DNA of 64,000 nucleotides from Pontibacter virosus (GCF_003096355.1 NZ_QEKI01000003.1:248001-312000); one strand, 5' to 3'; positions 25,526 to 34,110 are shown, counted from the stretch's first letter. Notes: generated by a model from the sequence alone, not told the origin. Translations and numbers: made by a program.

Positions 25526-27287
25526 CTACAAAGCTTGATCTGGAAACAGTGCTACAGCACTGGAAGAATAGCTGGCAGCAGGCCAAGCGAGTCTGGAGTC
25601 CTTTTATAAAATTACGTGAGCCGGTCTGGTGCTCGACTTCTGCGCAAGCCGTACAGGAAGGACTGACCGGCAGCTTTGCCATGATCAGGTTGAACGATCA
25701 CCGGATCGTGATCGATCTGGAGAAAGTGCTGCAGGAGGACGTAGCTGATTATGCGGTCGAAATTCTGGCGCATGAGATCGGCCATCACATTTACACCCCG
25801 GCCAATCTGCACGAAAACGCCGTGCTGCTTTCCCGCACAGGTGGTGCCTGGCGGACATCGAAGACCGGGCTCCCTTTGTGGCCAACCTGTATGCGGACCT
25901 GCTCATCAATGACACCCTGCAGCGCAAAAAGAGCCTGCAGATGGCAGCGGTCTACCAGAAAATTAACCAGCAGGGTGCCTCCACTTCCAAGTTATGGCAG
26001 TTCTACATGCGCACCTTCGAGTACCTCTGGAAGCTGGATCGGGGCGCATTGGGAGCAAAGCCGAAGAAACATGATCCCATGATCGATGCAGATGCCTCGC
26101 TGGCCGCTTCCCTGATCAGAAGCTATGCCAAAAACTGGCTGGAAGGTGCCGGAAGGTTCGCCGCGCTGCTCTATCCATACATGATAAAAGACAAAGAATA
26201 CGAGAAAGCCAGGAAGGTCTTTATGATCTACCTGGACGCTGAATACGCCGGTGAGGGGGGCGGGATGATCGCTGGTCTGGTGGAGATCGATGAAGAAGGA
26301 TTGTCCAGCATCATTGACCCTCGGGTGGAGGCTGCGAAGCGGGGCGGAAACCAGGAGGCTTCAGGAGATACTTTCGGACGGGTAGAAGCAGGCGGGGAAG
26401 GACCACGGCAACGCTACCTGAATCCCGGCCGCTACATCGATCTATTCAAGCAGATCAATCCCATAGTAGACGAACAGGAACTGATCAATAACTATTACCG
26501 CGAGATCGCCCTGCCACATTTGGTGTCTTTTCCCCTGGAAGCCGCCAATCCGGTATCGCTCAGTTTACCAGAAGGTACTGAAAGCTGGGACATCAGTGAC
26601 CCAATGGATGAAATTGATTGGATCGAATCGGCAGTCGGCTCGCCTGAGATATTCCCAGGCTACAATACCGTGAAAAGAATTTACGGGTCTGACATAGATG
26701 ATGCGGAAACCAAAAAGCCACTAGACGTGTACATCGGCATCGACTGCTCTGGCTCGATGGGGAATCCAAGGCAGCGTTTTTCCTGGCCTGTACTGGCAGC
26801 CACCGTCATTGGTTTGTCTGCTCTTAGAGCAGGGGCGAAGGTGATGGGCTGCCTGTCCGGTGAGCCGGGCAGTTTCATGGAAACAGACGACTTCCGCTCC
26901 TCTGATGTTGAGGTGCTCACGGTGCTGACTTCATACCTGGGGACGGGCTATGCTTACGGTGTGCCCCGCCTGGAAACCCCTTTTGGACAGCCCGCTAAAG
27001 ACAAGGCGCATGTGGTGATCGTGACGGACGACGACATTTTCCGGATGCTGGGTGCCGTCAACGAAACCACCAACATCAGCAACTGGGTGACGATGGAAAA
27101 GGCGCTTGCCCATGCCGGTGGCGTTGGTACGCTGGTGCTGCATTCTCAGCCCACATGGCATCAGGAAGAAGTGCAACGTTTGAAGAAAATGGGCTGGCAC
27201 GTTTACTATGTAACCAACGAGCAGCAACTGCTTGAATTCGCTTCTGAATTTTCTCAGAACCATTACAGCGTGAGAACGGATGATTGA
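25513..27287 (+). pseudogene. Zincin-like + VWA domain protein, disrupted by a single-base frameshift
   Basis: One protein family is split over two frames. The 5' part (start at 25513, overlapping the previous gene by 13 bases) gives residues 1 to about 107, including LAHEIGHHIYTP with HEIGHH at 87-92, a zinc-peptidase-type motif. The 3' part, readable from about 25842, gives RWCLADIEDRAPFVANLYADLLINDTLQR and continues to a VWA domain with the MIDAS motif DCSGSMGN and a terminal EFSQNHYSVRTDD. The two frames differ by one base. Five bases (25837-25841) stand where six are needed, so one base is missing relative to an intact gene. The frame-1 tail beyond this point is unlike protein. Either a real inactivating mutation or a sequencing error. 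Confidence 0.8.
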
Positions 27288-27855
27288 CATCTATACCTTG
27301 TTTTACCATTTGAAGAGCTGCCCGGAATACTTTTTTAAGTGTCCGCCGCTGAATCGTGGGGCGGTGCCGCATACCGAGGTGCTGCTCAAGGACATGTACA
27401 GAAAAGTGCATGGTGACTTTAGCGTACAGGATGCAGCGCTTCCCACGTTGGTCAATCTCTGGCAGTATGATGAAAACCACCTGATCGCCATGCAGGTGGG
27501 ATGCTGGTTTTTTCATCACCCTTTCTTTGCGGGCAAACCGGACTGGGTCCTGGGTATAGATGATTTTCTGAATGATGAACTGCAGTCCCTGAGTCCATAT
27601 GTGCAGGCGCGGGAGTGGGTGGAGGAAGAAGACCGGGTCGAAGAATTTATCCGGTTGGCCCTGAGAAGGTGCAAGGTTATACCTGCCGGTGAGTCGGCGC
27701 TGGAGGCAGCGGACAGGCTGGAAGCGCTGGATACCTTGAAGCGCCAGGATGTGCTGCGCGGTTCGCAGGCCTCCTATGACAGGATACGGGAAATCAGGCG
27801 TAAAATGGCTGAACAAAAGGCGCGTGAAGCAGCAAACGTGTATGGCAGAGAATAA
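27280..27855 (+). CDS. Unknown protein of the MoxR/VWA operon
   Basis: The 191-residue protein overlaps the VWA stop by 8 bases and the ligase start by 14. It has an N-terminal Cys-containing segment (YHLKSCPEYFFKCPPLN) and a helical, charged C-terminus (ASYDRIREIRRKMAEQKAREAANVYGRE). I see no known domain, no signal peptide and no membrane helix. Its strict overlap on both sides supports an obligate role with the ligase and the VWA protein. Confidence 0.75.
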   Translation: MIDIYTLFYHLKSCPEYFFKCPPLNRGAVPHTEVLLKDMYRKVHGDFSVQDAALPTLVNLWQYDENHLIAMQVGCWFFHHPFFAGKPDWVLGIDDFLNDELQSLSPYVQAREWVEEEDRVEEFIRLALRRCKVIPAGESALEAADRLEALDTLKRQDVLRGSQASYDRIREIRRKMAEQKAREAANVYGRE

Positions 27856-29209
27856 GAAACCCAGCATTGGGCTGAATGACAAGGAGCGTTTCCCGCTGCT
27901 GCCTGACCTGTCTTTTCTACAGCAGTTGCGGCAAGATGAATTCGCGCCCCGATATAACTTCCAGAGCGGCGACAGGCTGGAAGCGGCACACCTGGAAAAG
28001 GTAAAAGCCTACGCCCATAAAATCTCGAACACCAAGGCATTCTGGAAAGTCGGAGAGCAGCCAGATTGGCTGGAGGATTACCTCAACTGGTGCATCGATA
28101 CAGTTCCTTTTTACAAAGACAGAACACGCTCTTTTGCTGAGCAACCCACCATTAGCAGAAGTGACTTGCGTGCCGCTCCCTGGGATTTTGTCTCGAAGGA
28201 TGCTCCGCTGGAGGAACTGCTCGTGTACCAGACCTCCGGCACCACAGGTCCGGCCATGGACGTGCTCTTTGACCCGGTGTCGCAGGCCTGCTGGATTCCG
28301 CAGCTGCAGTCCATTTTGCAGCAGTACGGTATTACCCTCGACGCTGCGCCAGACAAGGTCGCCATCGCCCTGATCTGCTCCCAGCAGGAAACCCTTACCT
28401 ACGCTTCCCTCTCGACTTACCTGAACGGGGCAGGTGTGCTGAAAATCAACCTGAATCCTGCTGACTGGAAAGATCTGAATGATCGCTTGCTATACCTCCA
28501 AAAGTATGATCCGCAGGTGCTCACAGGCGACCCTTTTGCTTTTCTGGACTTACTCAAATTGCAGCCTGTCATTCGTCCGAAGGTGCTGGTGTCATCCGCC
28601 ATGAAACTTACCGCCGGTATAGGTCGAAAGCTGGAGGATTATTTCGGTTGCCCGGTGCTGGATATTTATTCCCTGACTGAATGCCGGATGGTTGCTGTTG
28701 CGGAAGGAGACAGGTATAGAGCGATTCGGCCGGAGTTATACCTGGAGGTGTTTGACAAACACCAGGACGTGGCATTGCCTTATGGCGAGAGGGGAGAGTT
28801 GGTGATCACGGGTGGTAACAATCCTTTTCTGCCTTTGATCAGGTATAGGACAGGCGACTTTTGCAGCATCGAGATGGAGAATGGTGTACCTTACCTGGTC
28901 GGATTGGAGGCCCGCCTGCCGGTACCTTTCTATACCCTTGCTGGTGAACTCGTGAACAACATTGAGATATCACGCGCGATGATGCCATTGCCGCTGGCTG
29001 GCTTCACGCTTCACCAGGACAAAAGCTACCGACTCACCTTCACCGGCTGGAGCGACGAAGCGATTGCACCTGCTGTGCAGGATGTGCTGCAGCGGATTTT
29101 CAAAACAGGTATAGCCGTTGATGTAGAGGTTCACCCTGTTCAGGCGATGCGACATAGCAAGGTCGTGAACTATAGCAGTGCTTTTGCGCTGGAAGATGCA
29201 GGCGTATAA
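27842..29209 (+). CDS. Adenylate-forming ligase, phenylacetate-CoA-ligase-like
   Basis: I start at the ATG at 27842 (MAENKKPSIGLNDKE), which overlaps the previous stop by 14 bases. A longer frame exists upstream but has no protein-like composition. The 455-residue product has the phosphate-binding motif YQTSGTTGPAMD (P-loop of the AMP-binding family), LDIYSLTECRMVAV and LIRYRTGDF, and a C-terminal domain. This matches PaaK/F390-synthetase-like enzymes. They adenylate a carboxylate and often transfer it to CoA or a carrier. The acid is unknown. It is the last gene of the operon and overlaps the convergent nadR-like gene by 40 bases. Confidence 0.8.
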   Translation: MAENKKPSIGLNDKERFPLLPDLSFLQQLRQDEFAPRYNFQSGDRLEAAHLEKVKAYAHKISNTKAFWKVGEQPDWLEDYLNWCIDTVPFYKDRTRSFAEQPTISRSDLRAAPWDFVSKDAPLEELLVYQTSGTTGPAMDVLFDPVSQACWIPQLQSILQQYGITLDAAPDKVAIALICSQQETLTYASLSTYLNGAGVLKINLNPADWKDLNDRLLYLQKYDPQVLTGDPFAFLDLLKLQPVIRPKVLVSSAMKLTAGIGRKLEDYFGCPVLDIYSLTECRMVAVAEGDRYRAIRPELYLEVFDKHQDVALPYGERGELVITGGNNPFLPLIRYRTGDFCSIEMENGVPYLVGLEARLPVPFYTLAGELVNNIEISRAMMPLPLAGFTLHQDKSYRLTFTGWSDEAIAPAVQDVLQRIFKTGIAVDVEVHPVQAMRHSKVVNYSSAFALEDAGV

Positions 29210-30189
29210 TGCACCAGTAGCTGATGATCAATCAGGGCGACCGTCCGCTCAAAACGTTGCTGCCAGTCGCCGCTTATTTCATGATAGGCTATACCATAGC
29301 GCTGCAAGGTAGCCCGGTGCGACATATCCAGCAAATTGCGGTCTACCTCGCTGAGCCTGGTGCCGTCCTGCACATGGGGCACGTCATTCTGCAGGTATAG
29401 GTAGAGCTGCCCCTTGTTGCAGGTATAGATCTCAGGAGGCAAATCCAGCTGTTCTCCAAACATAAAGCTGGCGTAGGATTGTGTGATGTGCACATCCGTA
29501 TCGATGAACAGCAGGGGCGAGTCTGAAACAGCACTGGAAGCTAGACGGTGAGCATGTTCCTGGGCCACGGCATACAGGTCGTTAAGCTCGAACTCGTTGG
29601 AATCCTCAATCAGGTCACGGCCTGCCTCCAGCACAAAGCCAGCACCATAATGTTTAGCTAAAAGTTGCGTGAGCGTCGTCTTGCCGGTAGATTCTGTGCC
29701 GAGCAGAATGACTTTTTGCTGGTAATAGGATTTTACGGCATCCGGCAAGTAGTGCCAATTTGCCACAGGATTGTTTCGGATAGCGGACGCAGAGATCGGT
29801 AAATGACGGCGGCCTTGGTCAAAAGTTATATGTTGAATGCCCATGAACTCTGCCACATAGTTGCCATAGGGCTCCGAGGTGATGACCAACGTGCAGTCTG
29901 GCACCAGCTCCCTGAACTTACGGGACCAGATGGCCGAGATCGCTCTGGAAGATTCCGATGAATTGGGGTATTCACTTTCCAGGTAATCAAATACCCTGAT
30001 CTCTAAACGGCTTTCTTCGCTAAATGTGTGCTCTATCCAGCTTTGCCTTATTTTCGCAGGTATAGTTTCCAGGTCACTGCAGCACACCAGCACAGTGAGA
30101 AACCCACACTGCGTCAGAGCGAATTCGATCATCGCCTGATGCCCTTTATGGAAAGGAAGAAACTTGCCGAACACAAAAGCTTTTACCAT
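29170..30189 (-). CDS. nadR: NadR-like bifunctional NMN adenylyltransferase / nicotinamide riboside kinase
   Basis: The 339-residue product has an N-terminal nucleotidyltransferase with GKFLPFHKGHQ (HxGH-type motif) and ISASAIRNNP. Its C-terminal P-loop kinase domain has GTESTGKTTL. The order matches the bifunctional NadR of NAD salvage (NMNAT then RNK), without the N-terminal DNA-binding domain of E. coli NadR. No pnuC transporter is adjacent. It is a single-gene transcript, convergent with and overlapping the ligase gene by 40 bases. Confidence 0.85.
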   Translation of the reverse strand: MVKAFVFGKFLPFHKGHQAMIEFALTQCGFLTVLVCCSDLETIPAKIRQSWIEHTFSEESRLEIRVFDYLESEYPNSSESSRAISAIWSRKFRELVPDCTLVITSEPYGNYVAEFMGIQHITFDQGRRHLPISASAIRNNPVANWHYLPDAVKSYYQQKVILLGTESTGKTTLTQLLAKHYGAGFVLEAGRDLIEDSNEFELNDLYAVAQEHAHRLASSAVSDSPLLFIDTDVHITQSYASFMFGEQLDLPPEIYTCNKGQLYLYLQNDVPHVQDGTRLSEVDRNLLDMSHRATLQRYGIAYHEISGDWQQRFERTVALIDHQLLVHYTPASSSAKALL

Positions 30190-30601
30190 GTAAGTGCCTG
30201 AAGACTTGAGCAGGAAAGTTACAAGCTAGCCTTCAAAATGTAAAATCTTCCCGCTGAATTAGTCTGGCCAATAACACTGGGCCTTCTCATGCTACACTCT
30301 ATGTCATCCTGTAAGGATCTTGGTAAAGAGGGCTCCTGCCCCCACCAGTTGCTTTGGCTTGAACTCCCGGGTTAAGGGCACCTCAGTTACAACCAGGTTT
30401 CTTAACAGAAACAGAATTATAGGTGAGTTTGCACATGTTTTACTATATCATAACGGCTCTGGCCTCAAAGGGACAATTCCCTCCGTTGATAATCAGCTTC
30501 AATCTTACAGAAACGCTTATTTAGCAGGTTTCAAACAGCATTGAATCAGTACGCTTTAAAAATATTTTCAGCTCTAATTTTTTGTTTGTAAGTAATATAT
30601 C
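30190..30601. other. Upstream spacer of the aromatic operon
   Basis: About 410 bases between the nadR start and the first leader peptide. A half copy of the TGTCATCCTGTAAGGATCTTGGT repeat lies at 30302-30324 (the full palindromic version is at 34111-34208). I find no supported gene. No convincing TAnnTTTG promoter is seen before the leader; T-rich tracts occur at 30577-30590. Confidence 0.5.
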
Positions 30602-30619
30602 AGATATTAGCCAGCAGAA

Positions 30620-30682
30620 ATGAACACGACAGCTCAACATATCTCCTATTTTAGCTATTACTATTTTACTTTATGTAAATAA
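30620..30682 (+). CDS. Leader peptide 1, Tyr/Phe-rich (20 aa)
   Basis: The short ORF starts ATG AAC ACG and stops at TAA. Residues 10-16 are Tyr-Phe-Ser-Tyr-Tyr-Tyr-Phe, giving four Tyr and two Phe codons in a 20-residue peptide. Such clustering next to a terminator is the mark of an attenuator leader, and the downstream operon makes tyrosine/phenylalanine precursors. GGGTGGC sits directly after the stop, at 30683-30689, and can pair (6 of 7) with GCCTCCC at 30725-30731 in the terminator. It is too short for standard gene calling. Confidence 0.85.
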   Translation: MNTTAQHISYFSYYYFTLCK

Positions 30683-30724
30683 GGGTGGCGATGCTATAGG
30701 TTGACAAACAGCTATAAATCAGAG

Positions 30725-30749
30725 GCCTCCCGATCGGAGGCTTTTTTTT
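30725..30749 (+). terminator. Attenuator terminator 1
   Basis: GCCTCC (30725-30730) and GGAGGC (30736-30741) with loop CGATC, followed by eight T. It lies 42 bases after the stop codon of leader 1. Confidence 0.85.
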
Positions 30750-30759
30750 ATGTAAATAC

Positions 30760-30840
30760 ATGACAGCGAAACGGGACAGCTACCATACTTTTTACTATTA
30801 CTACTTCTATCGCAAGAAGCAGGCGGGACATGTATGGTAA
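30760..30840 (+). CDS. Leader peptide 2, Tyr/Phe-rich (26 aa)
   Basis: The ORF begins ATGACAGCG and ends GTATGG TAA. Residues 8-17 read Tyr-His-Thr-Phe-Tyr-Tyr-Tyr-Tyr-Phe-Tyr: six Tyr and two Phe. A perfect hairpin terminator begins 25 bases after the stop. GGGAC (30825-30829), inside the last codons, can pair with GTCCC (30871-30875), part of the terminator's left arm, and would be covered by a ribosome at the stop but free if it stalls in the Tyr run. Leader 1 and 2 share TTATGTAAATA and TTTTACTATTACTA-like segments, so they may be duplicates. Confidence 0.88.
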   Translation: MTAKRDSYHTFYYYYFYRKKQAGHVW

Positions 30841-30865
30841 AAAGCAAGCTTTGTTTTTCACTCAC

Positions 30866-30896
30866 AAAGAGTCCCCATCCGGCGGACTCTTTTTTT
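30866..30896 (+). terminator. Attenuator terminator 2
   Basis: AAAGAGTCC (30866-30874) pairs perfectly with GGACTCTTT (30884-30892), loop CCATCCGGC, and the T-run continues to 30896. It precedes the aminotransferase ATG at 30932 by 36 bases. Confidence 0.9.
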
Positions 30897-30931
30897 ATTT
30901 AAAGCAATTCAAAAGCATCTAAAACAAGCAG

Positions 30932-32107
30932 ATGATAAACATAGCAAACAGATACGGGAATGTGCAGGAGTATTACTTCTCCCATAAGCTGCGGGAGGTC
31001 GCCCAGCTTAACGCAGCCGGTAGGAGCATTATCAACCTGGGTATAGGCAGTCCCGACATGGCTCCGCCACAAGAGGCGGTCGAGGCGCTTTGCGCTGCCG
31101 CCCAGCAAGACAGCGGACATGGCTACCAGAACTACAAAGGAACACCGGCACTCCGGCAAGCCTTTAGTGACTGGTATGCCAACTTCTATGCGGTCACCCT
31201 GGACCCGGAAACAGAGGTGCTGCCGCTGATGGGTTCAAAGGAGGGCATCACCTACATTTCCAACGCCTACCTCAATGAAGGGGATGAGGTGCTCGTGCCC
31301 AATCCGGGTTATCCGGCCTATGCCGCTGCAACCAGGGTGGCAGGTGGTGTGGTGCGGCACTATGACTTGCGGGAAGAGTCGGGCTGGTTGCCTGATCTGG
31401 AGGACTTGCATCGGCAGGACCTGCGCAAGGTGAAGCTTATGTGGGTGAACTACCCGCATATGCCTACCGGGGCAAAGGCATCCAAAGCAGCCCTGTCGCA
31501 ACTGGTGGACTTTGCGGAGCGCAACGACATTCTGCTTTGCCACGACAATCCCTACAGTTTTATCCTCAACGACAAACCTGAAAGCATTTTATCGGTCAAG
31601 GGTGTTTCGGAGCATGTGCTGGAACTGAACTCTTTGAGTAAATCCCATAACATGGCTGGTTGGCGTGTCGGTATGCTGGCAGGGCATAGCAAGCATATTT
31701 CCAATGTGCTGATCGCAAAGAGCAACGTCGACTCAGGTATGTTCCTGGGTATACAGCAGGCCGCCATTGAGGCTTTGAAACAGCCCCAGGAGTGGTATGA
31801 CAAACTGAATGCGCGCTATGCTGAACGAAGGACTTTTGCCTGGCAACTGTTAGACGCGCTCGATTGCACTTACAGCACCGAGCAGGTGGGTTTGTTTGTG
31901 TGGGGGCGCACGCGTGGGGATGTAGCTGTGGGGCAGTTGGTGGATGAACTCCTCTACGAAGCGGGTGTCTTTATCACGCCCGGTTTCATTTTCGGATCAA
32001 ACGGGGACCGATACATCCGGGTATCGCTGTGTGCTGACACAGATCAGTTGCAGACAGCTCTGGAAAGAATAAAAGCATTTAAGAAAACTAAAATCAAATT
32101 AACATGA
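30932..32107 (+). CDS. Class I/II PLP-dependent aminotransferase (aromatic pathway)
   Basis: The 391-residue fold type I aminotransferase has GSKEGI (about 101-106), HDNPY (Asp205, pyridine nitrogen), and the PLP Lys237 in SLSKSHNMAGWRVG. The C-terminus is RYIRVSLC, with the substrate-binding Arg. No other aminotransferase gene is in the window. Its position directly after the Tyr/Phe attenuator, and its ATGA overlap with the TyrA fusion, suggest it transaminates 4-hydroxyphenylpyruvate, phenylpyruvate or prephenate. The family also contains LL-diaminopimelate and Asp/Ala aminotransferases, so the substrate should be checked. Confidence 0.88.
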   Translation: MINIANRYGNVQEYYFSHKLREVAQLNAAGRSIINLGIGSPDMAPPQEAVEALCAAAQQDSGHGYQNYKGTPALRQAFSDWYANFYAVTLDPETEVLPLMGSKEGITYISNAYLNEGDEVLVPNPGYPAYAAATRVAGGVVRHYDLREESGWLPDLEDLHRQDLRKVKLMWVNYPHMPTGAKASKAALSQLVDFAERNDILLCHDNPYSFILNDKPESILSVKGVSEHVLELNSLSKSHNMAGWRVGMLAGHSKHISNVLIAKSNVDSGMFLGIQQAAIEALKQPQEWYDKLNARYAERRTFAWQLLDALDCTYSTEQVGLFVWGRTRGDVAVGQLVDELLYEAGVFITPGFIFGSNGDRYIRVSLCADTDQLQTALERIKAFKKTKIKLT

Positions 32108-34083
32108 TCGTAGGTATAGTAGGCATCGGATTGATAGGGGGCTCCATGGCCCTGGACCTCAGGCAACGTGGTTTTGCGACCAAAATAATCGGATCAGACA
32201 ATAACCCGGAGCATATCCGGATAGCAAAAAGTACCGGCATCCTGCAGGAAGAGGGCAGCTTGGAGGAGCTGGCCGGCAGCTGTGAGCTGATCATCGTCGC
32301 GACGCCGGTAGATGTATCTTCGGACATCGTGCTGGCCCTTTTAGACCAGATTAAGGACGGTACCGTTGTGCTGGACGTGGGCTCTACGAAAGAGCATATC
32401 TGCAAGGCAGTCGCGAGCCACCCCCGCAGAAAGCAATTTGTGGCCTGCCACCCGATTGCAGGAACTGAAAATACCGGTCCGGGAGCGGCACACCACAAGC
32501 TCTTCGACCAAAAAGTGAATATCATCTGCAACGCGGAGGCTTCAGGTATAGCAGAAGTCCGAAAAGCTGAGGCCGTATTTGAAGCGCTGAAAATGCAAAC
32601 GGTGCACATGGAGGCGCGCGAACATGACCGGCACATCGCCTTTGTTTCGCATTTATCCCACATCTCTTCCTTTGCCCTTGGCCTGACGGTGCTGAAGATC
32701 GAAAAAGACGAGAAAAGCATCTTCAACATGGCCGGCAGCGGTTTTGCGTCTACCGTGCGACTGGCGAAAAGCTCTCCGGATATGTGGGCGCCTATCTTTA
32801 AGCAGAATGCCGGTCATGTATCAGCGGCACTGGATGCTTACATCGAGCAACTGCTCCTCTTCAAAGAATCGATTGACGAGGGACTCAGCTCCGAAACCTA
32901 TGACATGATCTCGACTTCCAACCAGATCAGCCGCATACTCGATGGCATCGAACTCAAGAACCGACAGAAACCTTTTGCTCCACCACTTACCGGGAAAGAC
33001 AAGTTGGAGATTGCCCCGATCAACACATGGCTTCCTGACCTGCAAAGGCCCCTGGTGATCAGTGGTCCGTGCAGCGCCGAAACAGAGGAGCAGGTAATTA
33101 AAACCTGCCAACAGCTGGCTGCAACAGGCAAGGTGGACGTGCTGCGGGCCGGCATCTGGAAACCGCGCACAAGGCCCAATAACTTTGAAGGTATAGGCAC
33201 CGTCGGTTTGGAGTGGCTGCGAAAAGCCAAAGAGGCGACAGGGATGAAGATAGCAGTGGAGGTAGCCAATAAGCAGCATGTGGAAGAAGCCCTGAAGTAT
33301 GGCGTAGACATTCTTTGGATCGGGGCACGCACCACGGTCAACCCCTTCTCGGTGCAGGAAATCGCGGATGCACTACAAGGTATAGATGTGCCGGTTTTGG
33401 TGAAGAACCCGATCAACGCCGACCTGGAATTGTGGATCGGGGCGCTGGAGCGTTTGAGCGGGGCAGGTATAACCAAGCTGGGCGCCATTCACCGCGGTTT
33501 TGCCAAGTATGGCGAGACAAAGTTCCGCAATGCACCGCAGTGGCAACTGCCCATCGAGCTGAAAAGAAGAATGCCTGACCTGCCCATGATCTGCGACCCG
33601 AGCCATATCTGCGGCAACCGGGAGCTGCTGGCTGAAATTTCGCAGCAGGCGATGGACCTGAACTATACCGGCCTGATGCTGGAAAGCCACATTGATCCGG
33701 ACAAGGCGTGGAGCGACGCCAAGCAGCAGGTGACGCCTGATAGGTTAGCAGAGATAATAGACGGGCTGGTGCTCCGGAACGGCTATAATGGTAAAGTGGG
33801 GGTGGACGACACCTTGCATGAGCTTCGCAGCCAGGTAGATCAGTTCGATAGTGAGCTGTTTACCCTGCTGTCACAAAGGATGCAGGTGGTGGAGAGCATC
33901 GGCCAGTACAAGAAGGAAAACAGGCTGACTATCTTACAAGCATCCAGGTGGAACGACGTATTGGAGCAATCCTTTAAGCGGGGAGAGAAACTGGGCCTTA
34001 GCAGGGATTTCATTGAAAAATATCTGAAAGCCGTGCACCAGGAATCCATCAACCACCAAAGCGCAATCATGAATGCGCAGTAG
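32104..34083 (+). CDS. Trifunctional prephenate dehydrogenase–DAHP synthase–chorismate mutase fusion
   Basis: This single 659-residue frame encodes three enzymes. Residues 1-285: prephenate dehydrogenase (TyrA), Rossmann GIVGIGLIGGSMA and HPIAGTENTGPGAA. Residues 300-560: DAHP synthase, family I (KDSA/AroF type), with RPLVISGPCSAETEEQV, RAGIWKPRTRP, TVNPFSVQEI and ICDPSHICGNR. Residues 568-655: AroQ-type chorismate mutase (LHELRSQVDQFDSELFTLLSQRMQ). In most Bacteroidota I know, TyrA and the DAHP synthase/chorismate mutase are separate genes. It thus commits carbon to the shikimate pathway and turns chorismate to prephenate and hydroxyphenylpyruvate. Starts in an ATGA overlap with the aminotransferase stop. 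No in-frame stop at the joints. Confidence 0.93.
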   Translation: MIVGIVGIGLIGGSMALDLRQRGFATKIIGSDNNPEHIRIAKSTGILQEEGSLEELAGSCELIIVATPVDVSSDIVLALLDQIKDGTVVLDVGSTKEHICKAVASHPRRKQFVACHPIAGTENTGPGAAHHKLFDQKVNIICNAEASGIAEVRKAEAVFEALKMQTVHMEAREHDRHIAFVSHLSHISSFALGLTVLKIEKDEKSIFNMAGSGFASTVRLAKSSPDMWAPIFKQNAGHVSAALDAYIEQLLLFKESIDEGLSSETYDMISTSNQISRILDGIELKNRQKPFAPPLTGKDKLEIAPINTWLPDLQRPLVISGPCSAETEEQVIKTCQQLAATGKVDVLRAGIWKPRTRPNNFEGIGTVGLEWLRKAKEATGMKIAVEVANKQHVEEALKYGVDILWIGARTTVNPFSVQEIADALQGIDVPVLVKNPINADLELWIGALERLSGAGITKLGAIHRGFAKYGETKFRNAPQWQLPIELKRRMPDLPMICDPSHICGNRELLAEISQQAMDLNYTGLMLESHIDPDKAWSDAKQQVTPDRLAEIIDGLVLRNGYNGKVGVDDTLHELRSQVDQFDSELFTLLSQRMQVVESIGQYKKENRLTILQASRWNDVLEQSFKRGEKLGLSRDFIEKYLKAVHQESINHQSAIMNAQ

Positions 34084-34110
34084 GAAACAATACTGGCCGT
34101 GCTACCTAAT

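Larger units (their letters stand above)
30620..30896 (+). promoter_or_regulatory. Tandem ribosome-mediated transcription attenuator (Tyr/Phe)
   Basis: Two complete leader-peptide/terminator modules stand one after the other before the aromatic amino acid operon. In each, codons for Tyr (10 in all) and Phe (4 in all) are clustered. An alternative pairing can sequester the terminator's left arm: GGGTGGC/GCCTCCC in module 1, GGGAC/GTCCC in module 2. The modelled behaviour is that ribosomes stall at Tyr/Phe codons when these amino acids are scarce, allowing antiterminator pairing and transcription. If charged tRNAs are plentiful the ribosome reaches the stop and the terminator forms. The mechanism is inference from the arrangement and from E. 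coli pheA/trp-type attenuation. Confidence 0.85.

Noticed and set aside
25829..25835. TTTCCCG heptamer as a programmed -1 frameshift site in the zincin-VWA gene
   Set aside because: Phase is wrong: in the zero frame the codons read CTT TCC CGC, so the X-XXY-YYZ register is not met. A single missing base is simpler.
30320..30544. 74-codon forward frame upstream of the leader peptides
   Set aside because: No RBS or protein-like pattern, and it overlaps a repeat remnant.
32821..33488. Reverse-strand frames inside the TyrA-DAHPS gene
   Set aside because: Shadows; forward frame has all domain motifs.
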